The translations under genes and the position numbers were made by a program. Of a stretch of DNA of 64,000 nt, positions 51,201-59,785 are shown one piece after another (the stretch's first letter is position 1; the number at the start of each line of letters is the position of its first letter). This DNA is from RUG14300 sp964561145. GTDB taxonomy: Bacteria > Bacillota > Clostridia > Christensenellales > CAG-1252. The notes beneath the pieces are model-generated. The model saw nothing but the letters and a program-made list of their open reading frames with translations. It was not told where the DNA came from and did no database searches. Location of the stretch: assembly GCA_964561145.1 (NCBI GenBank), contig CAZLNZ010000012.1, forward strand, positions 1 through 64,000, written 5' to 3'.

Positions 51201-51809
51201 ACTTGAGTCGTCAATGGCGGTAGAACCATCGGGACATGAACAATAATTCCAGTGATTGTCGTTATTAAAACCAAGTTCAGAGTAATCATGAACGTGCATC
51301 ACATATTCACATACGTCACATTTTCCATCGTTATCTTCGTCTACATGAACACCCCATGAAAGAGCGTCTCCGGGTTCATCGGGACATTCATACCAATGCT
51401 TTGTTTCGTTCGTGTGAAGCACGTGACCATGCATATGATGTCCGCAAACGTCGCACGCTCTGTCATTATCCGCATCAACGTGACGAGCCTTGCCTGATTC
51501 ATCTTTTACATTATCCGCAGGACACTTTGGCCAGTGGTAGAGATCGTCGCTAATATACTCTGTATATTTATGTACGTGAGGAAGCTTCTTTCCGCATACG
51601 TCACAAAGCTCATCGCCGTCAGCGTCTACGTGTGCCGCAATCTCACTTTTCTCTCCGCAGGAGCAAACATTCCAGTGGTTTGCCTCATCTGCCTCATACT
51701 CGCTACCAAAGCTGTGTTCATGAACCTCTTCACAAGCTACGAAAATGCCAACTGAGAGAATCAAACACAAAGCAAGTACTAGAACTATAAGTTTTTGCAT
51801 TCTTTTCAT
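48240..51809 (-). CDS. Surface lipoprotein with HVDxDxDxxCDVCG repeats and carboxypeptidase-regulatory-like domains
   Basis: About 1,189 residues from the ATG at 51809 (MKRMQKL), 7 nt after GGAG. Signal peptide with lipobox IFVAC. Residues ~25-260 hold six or so ~45-residue units of the form HW-x2-CP ... AHVDADGDELCDVCG, with paired Cys/His and Asp-rich loops that suggest metal binding. Next come an Ig-like region, then two or three Cna-B/carboxypeptidase regulatory-like domains (DIDGNAMENIGISLKNSKDE; GVTDSEGKVIISFVPGNYSV; GVTDANGEAVIYIN). The C-terminus has three PPC-like beta domains (YVFVSENGGSYKLSFGDDAG; YTFTSVEGGSFVLTL; LTFTSEEGGEFIISS). No catalytic motif. Probably an exported binding or scaffolding protein. 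Confidence 0.85.
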   Translation of the reverse strand: MKRMQKLIVLVLALCLILSVGIFVACEEVHEHSFGSEYEADEANHWNVCSCGEKSEIAAHVDADGDELCDVCGKKLPHVHKYTEYISDDLYHWPKCPADNVKDESGKARHVDADNDRACDVCGHHMHGHVLHTNETKHWYECPDEPGDALSWGVHVDEDNDGKCDVCEYVMHVHDYSELGFNNDNHWNYCSCPDGSTAIDDSSVAAHVDVDADGKCDVCGHDVPIPHVHNYSKIGYDDDYHWNYCPDDDDIDESSKSAHVDANWDEKCDVCGADVFADHEHDLTFVPNDVTKPSVSVDGQATLTCTEDGCAYNRVISLKYLNTGEQVSVSAEPNEELWFYARADGLSIYIPSNASISIGETTTLEWVISVTQSESDFQYEVEYIGGELESGNVNLNNSKIVLFKASATDGKISFTMDYAPGEKKSSAISIEKNKTYEGDSSNGDIWFKYTATAKEDIVLYNPDGYTSVIVNEESYAKYKYNIYSLDEGETLYINVSWSLYSFMLKDKEEGVSYDGWTPSTAIEINDDSYTSSGDVIGTKYYKIVATQEGRLVLNIEGNNNVEYVLGEYYYGWFKDYWSGCPYLEEGDVVYAEVTCSSENANASYSIAVSYTQLVAVDNEFIVKDIDGNAMENIGISLKNSKDEEVYSGVTDSEGKVIISFVPGNYSVILSGFDSALYSYIPVSTKWDAEDADTDNGQTYEITLVKAVQKTFIIKGGDICLEGVTVKITDTSNNLIVSGVTDSEGKVTLSYVPAASGLRYKVQLSGFSDMYSYNSMVRFETTDVSDMPISLDSKVAYSIKVVAPEGVEASVEGLSVGINSLYGMSMGSGVTDANGEAVIYINYDNDYVVSVSGLPYYLKGEGSLPAGTHSLEITLQNVNRPQLSVGNNSISLNYANYEWNSIEYVFVSENGGSYKLSFGDDAGDCVYVYIDDFSSPILSSNTWSYIGSYSFSLKAGEGIVLNVSCNSYDDIEECTYTLIISEDENKPVVGDNALVIGDNDVSVGHNGEEWDFVDYTFTSVEGGSFVLTLVDEIGSAAVYNRAVSEWEPIVVDDEYEGVLSYRFQLDAGESIVFSVSSNNYSIEGDHAYVLNIAVDDGAAEQPVSFLSFGDNLVLGTSRGNILTFTSEEGGEFIISSKDDNYWLVVGDEETGEDYKFSLEPGGSIEFCFMVYSYSDESDTYIVTISNAMAK

Positions 51810-51926
51810 AACATATCTCCTTTTATTATATTTGGCGAACCCCGCCCGCTTAAGAGGAGTTTTTACATCCTCTAGAAATGATTCCATTCTTTGGAGTAAA
51901 TCCTTAAAATGAATGAATATAAAATT

Positions 51927-51956
51927 ATTATACTTTATTGGAAAAAGTCAATGCAA
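51927..51956 (-). promoter_or_regulatory. Promoter of the Cys/His-repeat lipoprotein gene
   Basis: TTGCAT (51951-51956), 18-bp spacer, TATAAT (51927-51932). The ~110-nt leader has an AGAGGA / TCCTCT hairpin (near 51855-51875). Confidence 0.65.
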
Positions 51957-52147
51957 CTTTTTACACGCCTGATTGAAAAATTTTTTAATAATACTTGAAA
52001 TTTGTTAACGTTTTTGTGAATTTGCATTAGAAAAATACATTTTAATTCTATCGCACTTTTGAGGTGTTGTATATTATTCGCAGATTATACAGTTTTATTG
52101 TATATTATTCATCAAAAACGAATAAAAATGCATTTTTCACAAAAAGC

Positions 52148-52205
52148 GGATGAGATACCGAAACTAGAATATACCCCCGGCAGTTCTTTGTTGGTATAAT
52201 AATGC
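52148..52205 (+). repeat. Left module of the composite repeat
   Basis: Matches 46487-46544 except for two or three bases, directly before core copy (f). Confidence 0.85.
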
Positions 52206-52281
52206 GGATGAGATACCGACACAATGGTGTCGCCCCTGCGGGGTTCGACTGCAGGCTTCGCCTTCCGCTCAGTATGACATT
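52206..52281 (+). repeat. Core three-hairpin repeat, copy (f)
   Basis: 76 bp. Same ACACAATGGTGT first hairpin as copy (d), but third hairpin GGC-ttc-GCC. Confidence 0.92.
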
Positions 52282-52372
52282 AAGCAGTATGTTTTCTAAT
52301 AATAATAGAAATCAATAGAAAGTTTATATAAAACATCTTCTTTTACGTTACTTGCAACTTTTTTAAGAATAC

Positions 52373-52550
52373 GGCGGGAGACGAGCCCCCGCCCAACAAT
52401 GTATCCGAATCCGCAGATAAAGCCTGCCCTGTGTAAGGGGAGGTGGATTGTGACGTAGGAACAAGACGGAGGAACTGTAGGTGTGGTACACACCGTAATG
52501 CAAATAAGGATACAGAGTAAGCCTTGCCGCCCGTCCTACAATGTTTCGAA
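52373..52550. other. G/C-rich non-coding insert between repeat copies
   Basis: About 180 bp clearly richer in G+C than its surroundings. It carries hairpins GGCGGG...CCCGCC (52373-52393) and GGTGTG-gta-CACACC (52480-52494). No convincing reading frame. It lies between core copies (f) and (g) and may be another interspersed element; only one copy is in this window. Confidence 0.5.
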
Positions 52551-52557
52551 GGAATAA

Positions 52558-52633
52558 GGATGAGATACCGACACCAAGGTGTCGCCCCTACGGGGTTCGA
52601 CTTCAGGCTTCGCCTTCCGCTCAGTATGACATT
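52558..52633 (+). repeat. Core three-hairpin repeat, copy (g)
   Basis: 76 bp. First hairpin CGACACC-aa-GGTGTCG (arm extended by a C/G pair), CCCC-tac-GGGG, GGC-ttc-GCC. Confidence 0.92.
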
Positions 52634-53120
52634 TGATATGTTGTGCTAATCATATTTACACCGATTTCTTTCGCTCAGTATGACATTTGGACATATCCTT
52701 TTAGATTGTTATCGATTTTTTAGTAATATTTCTTGCTTTTTGCATTTTGTTTTGTAATTTAGATTCTTTGTTAGTTTACTGCACCACATTCTTCCGCTCA
52801 GTATGACATTGAAATATATTGCCTCTAAGAGTTTTTAAACTTTCGTTTTTTTAGATATTCATATAGTATTATCACCTTTCGCTCAGTATGACGGTTGAAT
52901 ATTATTCTTTTGGATTATTATCAGGTTTTCAGTAATGGTTCTTGTTTTTTGCATTTTGTTTTGCAATTTAGATTCTTTATTAATTTTACTGCACCACATT
53001 CCTTCCGCTCAATATGATATTTAGACGTATTCTTTTAGATTATTACCGAATTTTCAGTAACAGTTCTTTTTTTGCATTTTATTTTGTAATTTGGATTCTT
53101 TATTAATTTACTGCACCAAA
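52634..53120 (+). repeat. Tandem AT-rich modules with solitary core tails
   Basis: Three consecutive units of ~100-130 bp (about 52690-52811, 52896-53022, 53023-53120), each with TTTTAGATTGTTATC, CAGTAA-GTTCTTG, TTTTGTAATTTGGATTC and CTGCACCACATTC. Core tails CGCTCAGTATGACATT occur at ~52673, 52796, 52880 and, mutated, 53006. They run up to the CDF gene. Confidence 0.75.
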
Positions 53121-53171
53121 TCCTTCTAATATGGTATAATAATAGTATAATACATTTTTTAGGGTATATAC

Positions 53172-54353
53172 ATGAGCAATCTATTAGTTAAAACATTTAT
53201 TCCCAATTATAAAGATACAGAAAACCAAGTTGTTAGAAGCAAGGTCGGCAAACTGAGCGGTATTGTTGGGATTATCGTAAACATTCTTCTTGCCTCAGCA
53301 AAAATCACGGTGGGTCTTTTATTCGGCTTAGTATCCGCCCTTGCAGACGGTATTAACAACCTTACAGATTGCGGAAGCAATGTTATTTCAATAATCAGTT
53401 TTAAGCTCTCTAATAAATCTGCCGATAAAGAACACCCCTACGGACATCAGCGTATAGAATACGTTTCTGCTCTTATCGTAGGTGTAATTGTTGCAATTCT
53501 TGCAATAGAGCTTGCAACTGAAAGTATCGGAAAAATCATTACCCCGGAGAAAAGCGATTTTAGCTTGTGGACTATAGGGATACTTTCCGCCTCAATTCTT
53601 GCCAAACTATGGCTTTTTTTCTTCAATAGAAACCTCGGAAAAAGATACAACAGTGAAATACTCAAGGCAACTTCAAGAGATAGCATTTCCGACTGCGCTG
53701 CGACTTTGGGCGTACTTGTTTCCGTTATAATCTCTCATTATACCGGATTTCTCTATCTTGATGGTATTATGGGACTTATAGTATCGATATTAATTGCATT
53801 TGTTGGTATATCCATACTCAAGGACACAATGAGCGATCTCTTAGGCAAAGCTCCAAGTAAGGAGCTTATTGAGGATATTTGCAAAAGAGTCCTAAAATAC
53901 GAAGGCGTGTTGGGAATCCACGATCTTGAGGTTCACAACTACGGACCCAACAAGTATTACGCAAGTATGCACGTTGAGGTTGACGGAAAAATCGATGTCA
54001 TGGAAAGTCACGAGCTGGTTGACAAAATAGAAAGGGATTTTGCACAAAATACCAATATCACACTTGTAATCCACATGGACCCGATTGCAATCGGTGATCC
54101 GGAGGTTGACTCATTCAAGAAAGAAATTCTTTCTATTATCCGTTCAATAGACGATCGCTTTACTGTGCATGACTTTAGAATTACAAAAGGACCGAACGTA
54201 ACCAACTTAATATTTGATGTTGCAATTCCCTATGAATGTAATTTAAAAAGTATTGAAATAAAAGAAATAATACAAAAGAAAATCAACAAAGGACACAATG
54301 ACGTATATGTTGTTCCGACAATAGAACGCCAAACAGTAGAGCTTGCCGATTAA
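53172..54353 (+). CDS. Cation diffusion facilitator, probable Mn(II) efflux type
   Basis: 393 residues. Six membrane helices (SGIVGIIVNILLASAKITVG at the start). Metal-site residues: helix 2 ADGINNLTDCG (N-x3-D) and helix 5 SRDSISDCAATLG (D-x3-D); the D-x3-D in helix 5 is the pattern of the Mn-CDF subgroup (MntE/YtgP-like) rather than H-x3-D of zinc exporters. The cytosolic C-terminal domain has HMDP and HDLEVHNYG. An additional C-terminal extension (~residues 310-393; TVHDFRITKGPNV) is present. AGGG precedes the ATG; two TATAAT-like boxes (53135-53140, 53146-53151) lie just upstream with no good -35. Confidence 0.88.
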   Translation: MSNLLVKTFIPNYKDTENQVVRSKVGKLSGIVGIIVNILLASAKITVGLLFGLVSALADGINNLTDCGSNVISIISFKLSNKSADKEHPYGHQRIEYVSALIVGVIVAILAIELATESIGKIITPEKSDFSLWTIGILSASILAKLWLFFFNRNLGKRYNSEILKATSRDSISDCAATLGVLVSVIISHYTGFLYLDGIMGLIVSILIAFVGISILKDTMSDLLGKAPSKELIEDICKRVLKYEGVLGIHDLEVHNYGPNKYYASMHVEVDGKIDVMESHELVDKIERDFAQNTNITLVIHMDPIAIGDPEVDSFKKEILSIIRSIDDRFTVHDFRITKGPNVTNLIFDVAIPYECNLKSIEIKEIIQKKINKGHNDVYVVPTIERQTVELAD

Positions 54354-54410
54354 TTGTTAGAGAAAATGTTCCATATATCATTGCCGCCAATACGGGCATA
54401 CTTTAACAAG

Positions 54411-54472
54411 GGATGAGGTTATCGGTGTTTAAGTATATAACCCGCGGCAGTTCTTTGTTAGTACAATAATGC
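54411..54472 (+). repeat. Left module, diverged
   Basis: GGATGAGGTTATCGGTG ... CGGCAGTTCTTTGTTAG ... AATAATGC, before core copy (h). Confidence 0.75.
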
Positions 54473-54547
54473 GGATGAGATACCGACACTTCGTGTCGCC
54501 CCTACGGGGTTCGACTCCAGGCTTTGCCTTCCGCTCAGTATGACATT
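54473..54547 (+). repeat. Core three-hairpin repeat, copy (h)
   Basis: 75 bp. CGACAC-ttc-GTGTCG, CCCC-tac-GGGG, GGC-ttt-GCC. Confidence 0.92.
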
Positions 54548-54634
54548 TATATGTTTTTTTGACGCGTTTCTGCAGTTTTAAGCATTCTAATTACTTTCAA
54601 CATTCTTTTTAAACATTCTTATATCCTTCAATAA
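54548..54634 (+). repeat. CTGCAG-type spacer module
   Basis: Same module as 46621-46708 (TTCTGCAGTTTTAAGC, CTTTCAACATTCTTTTTAA), again linking two core copies. Confidence 0.8.
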
Positions 54635-54718
54635 GGATGAGATACCGACACTTCGTGTCGCCCCTTCGGGGTTCGACTGCAGAAATTGATGCCAATTTCT
54701 TCCGCTCAGTATGACATT
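54635..54718 (+). repeat. Core three-hairpin repeat, copy (i), long form
   Basis: 84 bp. CGACAC-ttc-GTGTCG, CCCC-ttc-GGGG, long third hairpin AAATTG-atgc-CAATTT. Confidence 0.92.
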
Positions 54719-54975
54719 TGAAATGTTGTGCTAATCATATTTATACCGATTTCTTTCGCTCAGTATGACATTTAAATGTATTCTCTTAGATTATTATTAG
54801 ATTTTCAGTAACAATTCTTGTTTTTAGATTTTTTTTTGCAATTTTGATACTTTTTCAATTTGCTGCACCACACTCCTTCCGCTCAGTATAACATTTATAT
54901 GTTTTTTTGCCGCGTTTCTGCAGTTTTAAGCATTCTAATTACTTTCAACATTCTTTTTAAGCATTCTTATCTCAT
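54719..54975 (+). repeat. AT-rich module, solitary tails and a CTGCAG-type module
   Basis: Tails CGCTCAGTATGACATTT (~54755) and CGCTCAGTATAACATTT (~54882) flank an AT-rich unit; a third CTGCAG module follows (54898-54975) and ends without a core copy. Confidence 0.7.
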
Positions 54976-55020
54976 CCTTAAGCCCTCGCATTGCCTTAAA
55001 TCACTCGAGCACACTATATT

Positions 55021-55049
55021 TAAAAACCCCTCCTTATGGAGGGGCTTTT
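55021..55049 (-). terminator. Intrinsic terminator of an unassigned minus-strand transcript
   Basis: CCCCTCC-ataa-GGAGGGG followed by TTTTT on the minus strand (TTTT also on the plus strand). Confidence 0.75.
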
Positions 55050-55140
55050 AAAAAAAGAGGAGAGATTTTTGAAAGTACAAACGTACCTTACAAGAACTAA
55101 CTAGTTTTTTACATCGAAAATCAGACTTGAGCATTAACTA
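55021..55140 (-). ncRNA. Candidate small RNA gene
   Basis: A promoter-like TTGACA (55168-55173 minus strand) with a weak GCTAAT 17 bp on, then ~110 nt without a reading frame, ending in the strong terminator 55021-55049. No coding gene lies between. Speculative: no known RNA family was recognised. Confidence 0.3.
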
Positions 55141-55331
55141 GATTATTAGCTTTAAGCTCGTTACAATTGTCAAGTTATCATCTTAGTAATAATCAACTTC
55201 TTTATCAAGCTGAAAATGATATGGAATCAGATTTAAGCATTAGCCAAATTATTAGCTTTACGCTCGTTATAATTGTCAAGTTATCACCTTAGTAATAATC
55301 AAATTCTTTATCAAGCTGAAAATGATATGGA
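55120..55331. repeat. Tandem duplication, 2 x 106 bp
   Basis: Units 55120-55225 and 55226-55331 align gap-free with roughly ten substitutions; the last 25 bp (TTATCAAGCTGAAAATGATA plus flank) are almost identical. Each unit has a TTGACA on the minus strand. Non-coding. 55332-55433 holds nothing I can name. Confidence 0.85.
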
Positions 55332-55433
55332 AATTGTGTTTGGTATAATCTTAGCAACCAACGCTTTAGATATTGCTTATCCTTTGTAAACATCACATTG
55401 TTTACATTATTTTCGATATATTTATATTCTTAA

Positions 55434-57239
55434 TTATTTTCTAGGACCGTTATCAAGAATCGATTTGATTACCTCAAAAGGTTCTTTGGGTTGCCTATCA
55501 AAGGTCATCAATCCGTTAACCTCATGGTAAACGTCGGATAATTGAGTGTAACAGAAACCTTGTATATGAGGATTGGCATAAATGCCCTCAATTAAGGAGC
55601 AGAATCGATTAATAAATTCCTCGTCACTCTTAACGGCTTCACCATAACCCCATTTATTATCATCGATATCCTTTACAAATGACGTGCCGCCAAACTCGGA
55701 AATAAGAATGGGTTGACCGGTATATCCGTAACCATCGGCAAAAGCACCCTTGTGATGCGAATCAAAGATTCTTTGAGTGCATTTATCAACATCCTTAAAG
55801 AAATCTCTCAATTCCTCACCGTTTTGGGTATAGTGATGAATCGTCAAATAATCGGAAACGGTATGTTCCCAGCCGTCATTGGTAATAATGGGTCTTGTGG
55901 AATCGTGAGCTGCCGTTAACTCATACAAGTAGTTGACGAAATCCTGTTGCACCTTATCAAAAAGAATATCATCAACGCCCCAGCTTTCATTAATGGGCAC
56001 CCAACAAAGCACGCACGCATGGTTATATTGCTGACATACGGCAAGTTCCCACTCTCTGGCGAAGTTTTCCCTAGCGGAAGGCGTTTGAGGACATACAGTT
56101 GTCTTATCCTTTTCCCAAATATATTGGTAACTAGAGGGCATTTCCCCCCATACAATATATCCGCGAATATCGGCATGATATAAAAATCTTTCGTCCTCGA
56201 CCTTTTGGTGCTTACGGCATCCGTTAAAGCCCATTGCGATCATATCATCGATATCCTTTTCAAGAGCTTTTTCTGAAGGAGGTGTTATATTAGATGTATG
56301 CCAATACCCTTGGTCCAAAATCAACTTTTGGTACAAAGGTTTGCCGTTAAGCTTAATTATACCCTCAGCAAACTCAATCGAACGCATACCGAAGTAGCTA
56401 CCGATCTCATCGACAATAACACCGTCAATGGTCAAAACTACCGTCAAATCATATAAAGAAGGATCTAAAACATTCCATAGATGTTCTTCTTTTCCAAGCC
56501 AAATATTGTGAGCAGGATAGCAGTCAACAACCCTTGTGGTAACTTGTGCAACACGCTCACCGTTAAAGTCAACGTTGCTTGTCAATTCAACATCATGCTC
56601 GATAAAGAAGTTATCGTTATCGGGAAGGATGCAATCGAATTCCACAGATAAAACGTTGCGTTCGACGTTGGGGGTAAGCTTAAAGGAGTCTACACGATTC
56701 TTATTGACAATCTCCATCCAAGCGGTCTTGTATAAGCCGCTAACGCCTACGTACCAACAACCATAATCATTATCGCTAGCACGTTGTTTGCCACGAGGGA
56801 TAGATGCATCGTAGCTGTCTTCAACCCTGATTACAAGCTTATTTAAACCTTGATGACAAGCATCCGTAATATTGAAGGTCAAACGATGATAAGCACCGCT
56901 TTGAAGTCCGCAAGAAATTCCGTTTACAAAAACTTCGGTTATGTAATCACTTCCCTCAAGCTGCAACAAAACCTCTTGATTATCATCGAATTTTACATCT
57001 ATATCTCTTTGATACCAAATTTGAGGGTACTGAACGGGACTGCCTATTCCGCTAGCCTCACATTGATATGCGAAGGGAACAATTATCTCTGTATCCCTTT
57101 TAAAACCTTGTGAAAAGTTTGACGTATCTTTCTTGCCGTCATCAAAACAAAAGTCCCACTTTCCGTTAAGATTTGTCCATTGCTTACGAACAAACTGGGG
57201 ACGAGGATAATCGGGAATATAGCATGCTGTATGTTTCAT
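55434..57239 (-). CDS. Glycoside hydrolase family 2 enzyme (beta-glucuronidase/beta-galactosidase type)
   Basis: 601 residues, no signal peptide, so cytosolic. GH2 sugar-binding domain at the N-terminus (YPRPQFVRKQWTNLNGKWDF), Ig-like middle, and TIM barrel. Acid/base Glu in CWVPINESWGVDD (conserved N-E) and nucleophile Glu in ILISEFGGTSF. The barrel entry LILDQGYWHTSNITPPS is typical of GH2. AGGAG lies 11 nt before the ATG. It follows the ABC ATPase gene by 36 bp and probably shares its transcript. Substrate cannot be fixed from sequence; a beta-linked oligosaccharide imported by the neighbouring transporter is likely. Confidence 0.9.
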   Translation of the reverse strand: MKHTACYIPDYPRPQFVRKQWTNLNGKWDFCFDDGKKDTSNFSQGFKRDTEIIVPFAYQCEASGIGSPVQYPQIWYQRDIDVKFDDNQEVLLQLEGSDYITEVFVNGISCGLQSGAYHRLTFNITDACHQGLNKLVIRVEDSYDASIPRGKQRASDNDYGCWYVGVSGLYKTAWMEIVNKNRVDSFKLTPNVERNVLSVEFDCILPDNDNFFIEHDVELTSNVDFNGERVAQVTTRVVDCYPAHNIWLGKEEHLWNVLDPSLYDLTVVLTIDGVIVDEIGSYFGMRSIEFAEGIIKLNGKPLYQKLILDQGYWHTSNITPPSEKALEKDIDDMIAMGFNGCRKHQKVEDERFLYHADIRGYIVWGEMPSSYQYIWEKDKTTVCPQTPSARENFAREWELAVCQQYNHACVLCWVPINESWGVDDILFDKVQQDFVNYLYELTAAHDSTRPIITNDGWEHTVSDYLTIHHYTQNGEELRDFFKDVDKCTQRIFDSHHKGAFADGYGYTGQPILISEFGGTSFVKDIDDNKWGYGEAVKSDEEFINRFCSLIEGIYANPHIQGFCYTQLSDVYHEVNGLMTFDRQPKEPFEVIKSILDNGPRK

Positions 57240-57275
57240 TTTTGCATTTTCTCCTTATAGGTTATCGTTCACATA

Positions 57276-58721
57276 TTAATTATATATTATTACGCTAGAT
57301 AAGTCTAGTCGTATTTTGTTTTTTTGTAAAAAAGGTGAATTCCAAGGCACTCTGATTGCGACATATTGGTCAAAGCCCTTCAAATAACAATAGCAGAGTT
57401 TTTCTTCACCCAATATTTCCTCATCGAGACACCTTTTAATCTTTAATCCTTTTTTACCGACCTCGCCTTTTGTGTTTTTGCCAAATACTACACGTACAGA
57501 GCCGAATTTCGGTGTTTCGGAATACATGCTACCGCAGGATAGCAATATCCTCTTACCTACCGCTTTACCTCTTGTAGATGTAACATAGACCTTGTAATGA
57601 GCAAGGCATCTGTTCCCTTCGGTATCAAAAAGTTCTATTTCCTTTAGCGGAAAGTAAAGTTTTCCGTGAAAGTCACTTATATTTTTCAAACAGATGCTCG
57701 TACCGTCAGAAAGGAAGAACTCGTTATCGGAAATCCTATCGGCAGAAATAGCAACGTCGCCGAACACACCGACACCGTGAATCGAATCTGTCGGTATACC
57801 CACTATAACACGTCCGCAATCGCCTATAAAGCGATAATCGAATTGGTCATCGACATTCTCATTAACGTCTAAAAAGCTCAGATTCTTGCCATCGTAATCA
57901 CCAAAGCATTTAAGATATCTAGGTTGCTCGAAAGCAGCTCCGTTTTCATCAAAGCGTTGCCACTTATCGGCAAAAATATTATATATCTCGCCATTCCGCT
58001 CATCCGCCTCGGGTGATAATACTCTTAAGACCTCGGCAGAATAGGGATTCTTCATCAAGAAGTCTCTTTTTCCTTGCTGAAGAACAACCCCGTCCTTCAT
58101 TACTATCAACTTATCTGCTAAATGAAACGCTTCATTTAAGTTATGCGTAACGTAAACAAAGGTTACATCGGGGAGCTTCCTTTTAAGTTCCTTCAAATAC
58201 TCGAGGTAGTCAATTCTTTGCTTTTCCGCTATGTTCGATAGCGGTTCATCAAAGAGAATTGCCTTAGGAAATGCGACAACCGCACGAGCAAGCGCTACTC
58301 GCTGTTGTTGACCGCCCGACAGATACTTAGGCAATTGTCCGGCAACGTCTGTAAGCTCAAAGACCTTCAATACCTCTTTTATACGTTTATCCTCTTCTTC
58401 TCTCGAAAGCTTATATCGCTCTAAAGCAACGGATAGGTTTTCCCATACCGTAAAGCGAGGATAAAGCACATACTCTTGAAACACCATTGAAATGCGTCTG
58501 TTCTTAGCGGCAATATTGTCGGCAAGTAATCCGTCAAGATAAACTTCTCCCGCAGTCGGTTTTTCAAGTCCGGAAATGAGCCTTAACAAAGTGGATTTTC
58601 CGGAACCCGATTCTCCGACTATTACCGCAAACTCTCCGCTTTCGATATTAAGGCTAACGTCTCTTAAACCATAGGCTCCTTTATCGAATACTTTTTTTAG
58701 ATAGCGTGTAGTTATTTTCAT
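57276..58721 (-). CDS. MalK/UgpC-type sugar ABC transporter ATPase with altered D-loop
   Basis: 481 residues. Walker A GESGSGKSTLLRLISGL, Q-loop MVFQEYVLYPRFTV, signature LSGGQQQRVALARAV, Walker B AILFDEPLSN, H-loop YVTHNLNEAF. After DEPLSN the usual LDAKLR is IAEKQR, so the D-loop Asp is lost. The C-terminal ~240 residues include an OB-like regulatory part (IVGIPTDSIHGVG) and are longer than in MalK (~370 residues in total). The start overlaps the DUF624-like gene by 4 bp. No permease is adjacent, though a MalG-type one lies at the right edge. Confidence 0.88.
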   Translation of the reverse strand: MKITTRYLKKVFDKGAYGLRDVSLNIESGEFAVIVGESGSGKSTLLRLISGLEKPTAGEVYLDGLLADNIAAKNRRISMVFQEYVLYPRFTVWENLSVALERYKLSREEEDKRIKEVLKVFELTDVAGQLPKYLSGGQQQRVALARAVVAFPKAILFDEPLSNIAEKQRIDYLEYLKELKRKLPDVTFVYVTHNLNEAFHLADKLIVMKDGVVLQQGKRDFLMKNPYSAEVLRVLSPEADERNGEIYNIFADKWQRFDENGAAFEQPRYLKCFGDYDGKNLSFLDVNENVDDQFDYRFIGDCGRVIVGIPTDSIHGVGVFGDVAISADRISDNEFFLSDGTSICLKNISDFHGKLYFPLKEIELFDTEGNRCLAHYKVYVTSTRGKAVGKRILLSCGSMYSETPKFGSVRVVFGKNTKGEVGKKGLKIKRCLDEEILGEEKLCYCYLKGFDQYVAIRVPWNSPFLQKNKIRLDLSSVIIYN

Positions 58722-59785
58722 AAGCTTTCCTCGCCATCCTCCGGTGATTTCGGCTCTTGAGTTTGATTAGGATTCGTCAAAGAGTCAATCTCGTCTTGTT
58801 CCGATTCGTTTGACCCCTCTAATTCTTCACCACCTTCATTAGACTCGGTGTTTTCGTCGTTAGCCTTTCCGTCCTCCGTTAAGCTCTGCTCTGCCTCTAT
58901 AGCATTCTTGCCGTCCTTTAATCCCAATGCGACAAAATCGGGATAAGATATCTTATTGATGTAACTATCAAACACACTTAAACAAAATGCCGTTTGCATC
59001 GCTATTGCCCAACATAAACCTGCAGTAAAGAGAACAAGACAAGCAATTATCCTAGCCAAAAGCCAAGGAAGAAACCAACAGACAATAAGAGGACCGACAC
59101 TTAGGAAGAACACCGAAAAAGATGTCAATAACTTTTTAAAAGTGAGAACTGAACTATTTACTAAAAGCTTTCCGAAACCTACCTTGTAAAGGGACGCTTG
59201 ACCGCAGGCAAGCATTGAAATCATTGCAGCCAATACCGAAGCTATTACACAGAAGCAAATAGAAATACTCCACACCAAAGCATTATTATCGGTCATCGTA
59301 AGTGATGCAAAGGAAATAAAATATTGCATCAACCCTAGGAATACTCCTAAAATAAGTCCTAAAAATATAAAATGCTTATAGCTATCCTTTACGCCCTTAA
59401 AGAAATCGGAAACGATTTTTACCGATTGTCCCCAGAAAATCCTGCGTGTAACATAAAACAAGCCCGACAAACCGACAAAGGCTAACGCCATGAAAAGTGC
59501 GTCGACACCGTATTGCAGCAGTGATAGGTTTATAAGGTGAGAAAAATGTTCACTTATTGATAAATCTGCAACAAACTCGCCAACGAACCAACCACACAAT
59601 AGGTCCCATACCATCAAAGGAACAAAGAAAGGGGCACATAGAAGATTTGCTCTAAACAACAAGCCAAAGCGAGTACGTAGAATTACAAAAAACTGCTTTG
59701 CCCTATTCGAGGGAAGCTTATCGCTATTAAAGTCCTCGGAATGACCTTTCCCGTAAATTAGCTTGTAAATTATGCCTTTCTTCAT
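58718..59785 (-). CDS. DUF624-like membrane protein with acidic tail
   Basis: 355 residues. About six helices; the central pattern GLSGLFYVTRRIFWGQSVKI with SDFFKGVKDSYKHFIFLG resembles DUF624 (YesL-like) proteins found beside sugar ABC transporters. The last ~65 residues form an unusual hydrophilic tail rich in Glu, Asp and Asn (GGEELEGSNESEQDEID). It overlaps genes on both sides by 4 bp (translational coupling), so it belongs to the transporter operon. Exact function unknown. Confidence 0.75.
   Translation of the reverse strand: MKKGIIYKLIYGKGHSEDFNSDKLPSNRAKQFFVILRTRFGLLFRANLLCAPFFVPLMVWDLLCGWFVGEFVADLSISEHFSHLINLSLLQYGVDALFMALAFVGLSGLFYVTRRIFWGQSVKIVSDFFKGVKDSYKHFIFLGLILGVFLGLMQYFISFASLTMTDNNALVWSISICFCVIASVLAAMISMLACGQASLYKVGFGKLLVNSSVLTFKKLLTSFSVFFLSVGPLIVCWFLPWLLARIIACLVLFTAGLCWAIAMQTAFCLSVFDSYINKISYPDFVALGLKDGKNAIEAEQSLTEDGKANDENTESNEGGEELEGSNESEQDEIDSLTNPNQTQEPKSPEDGEESL

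Noticed and set aside
52296..52493. Possible 65-residue protein on the minus strand
   Set aside because: It runs through the G/C-rich hairpin segment, has no ribosome binding site or family resemblance, and is most likely chance.
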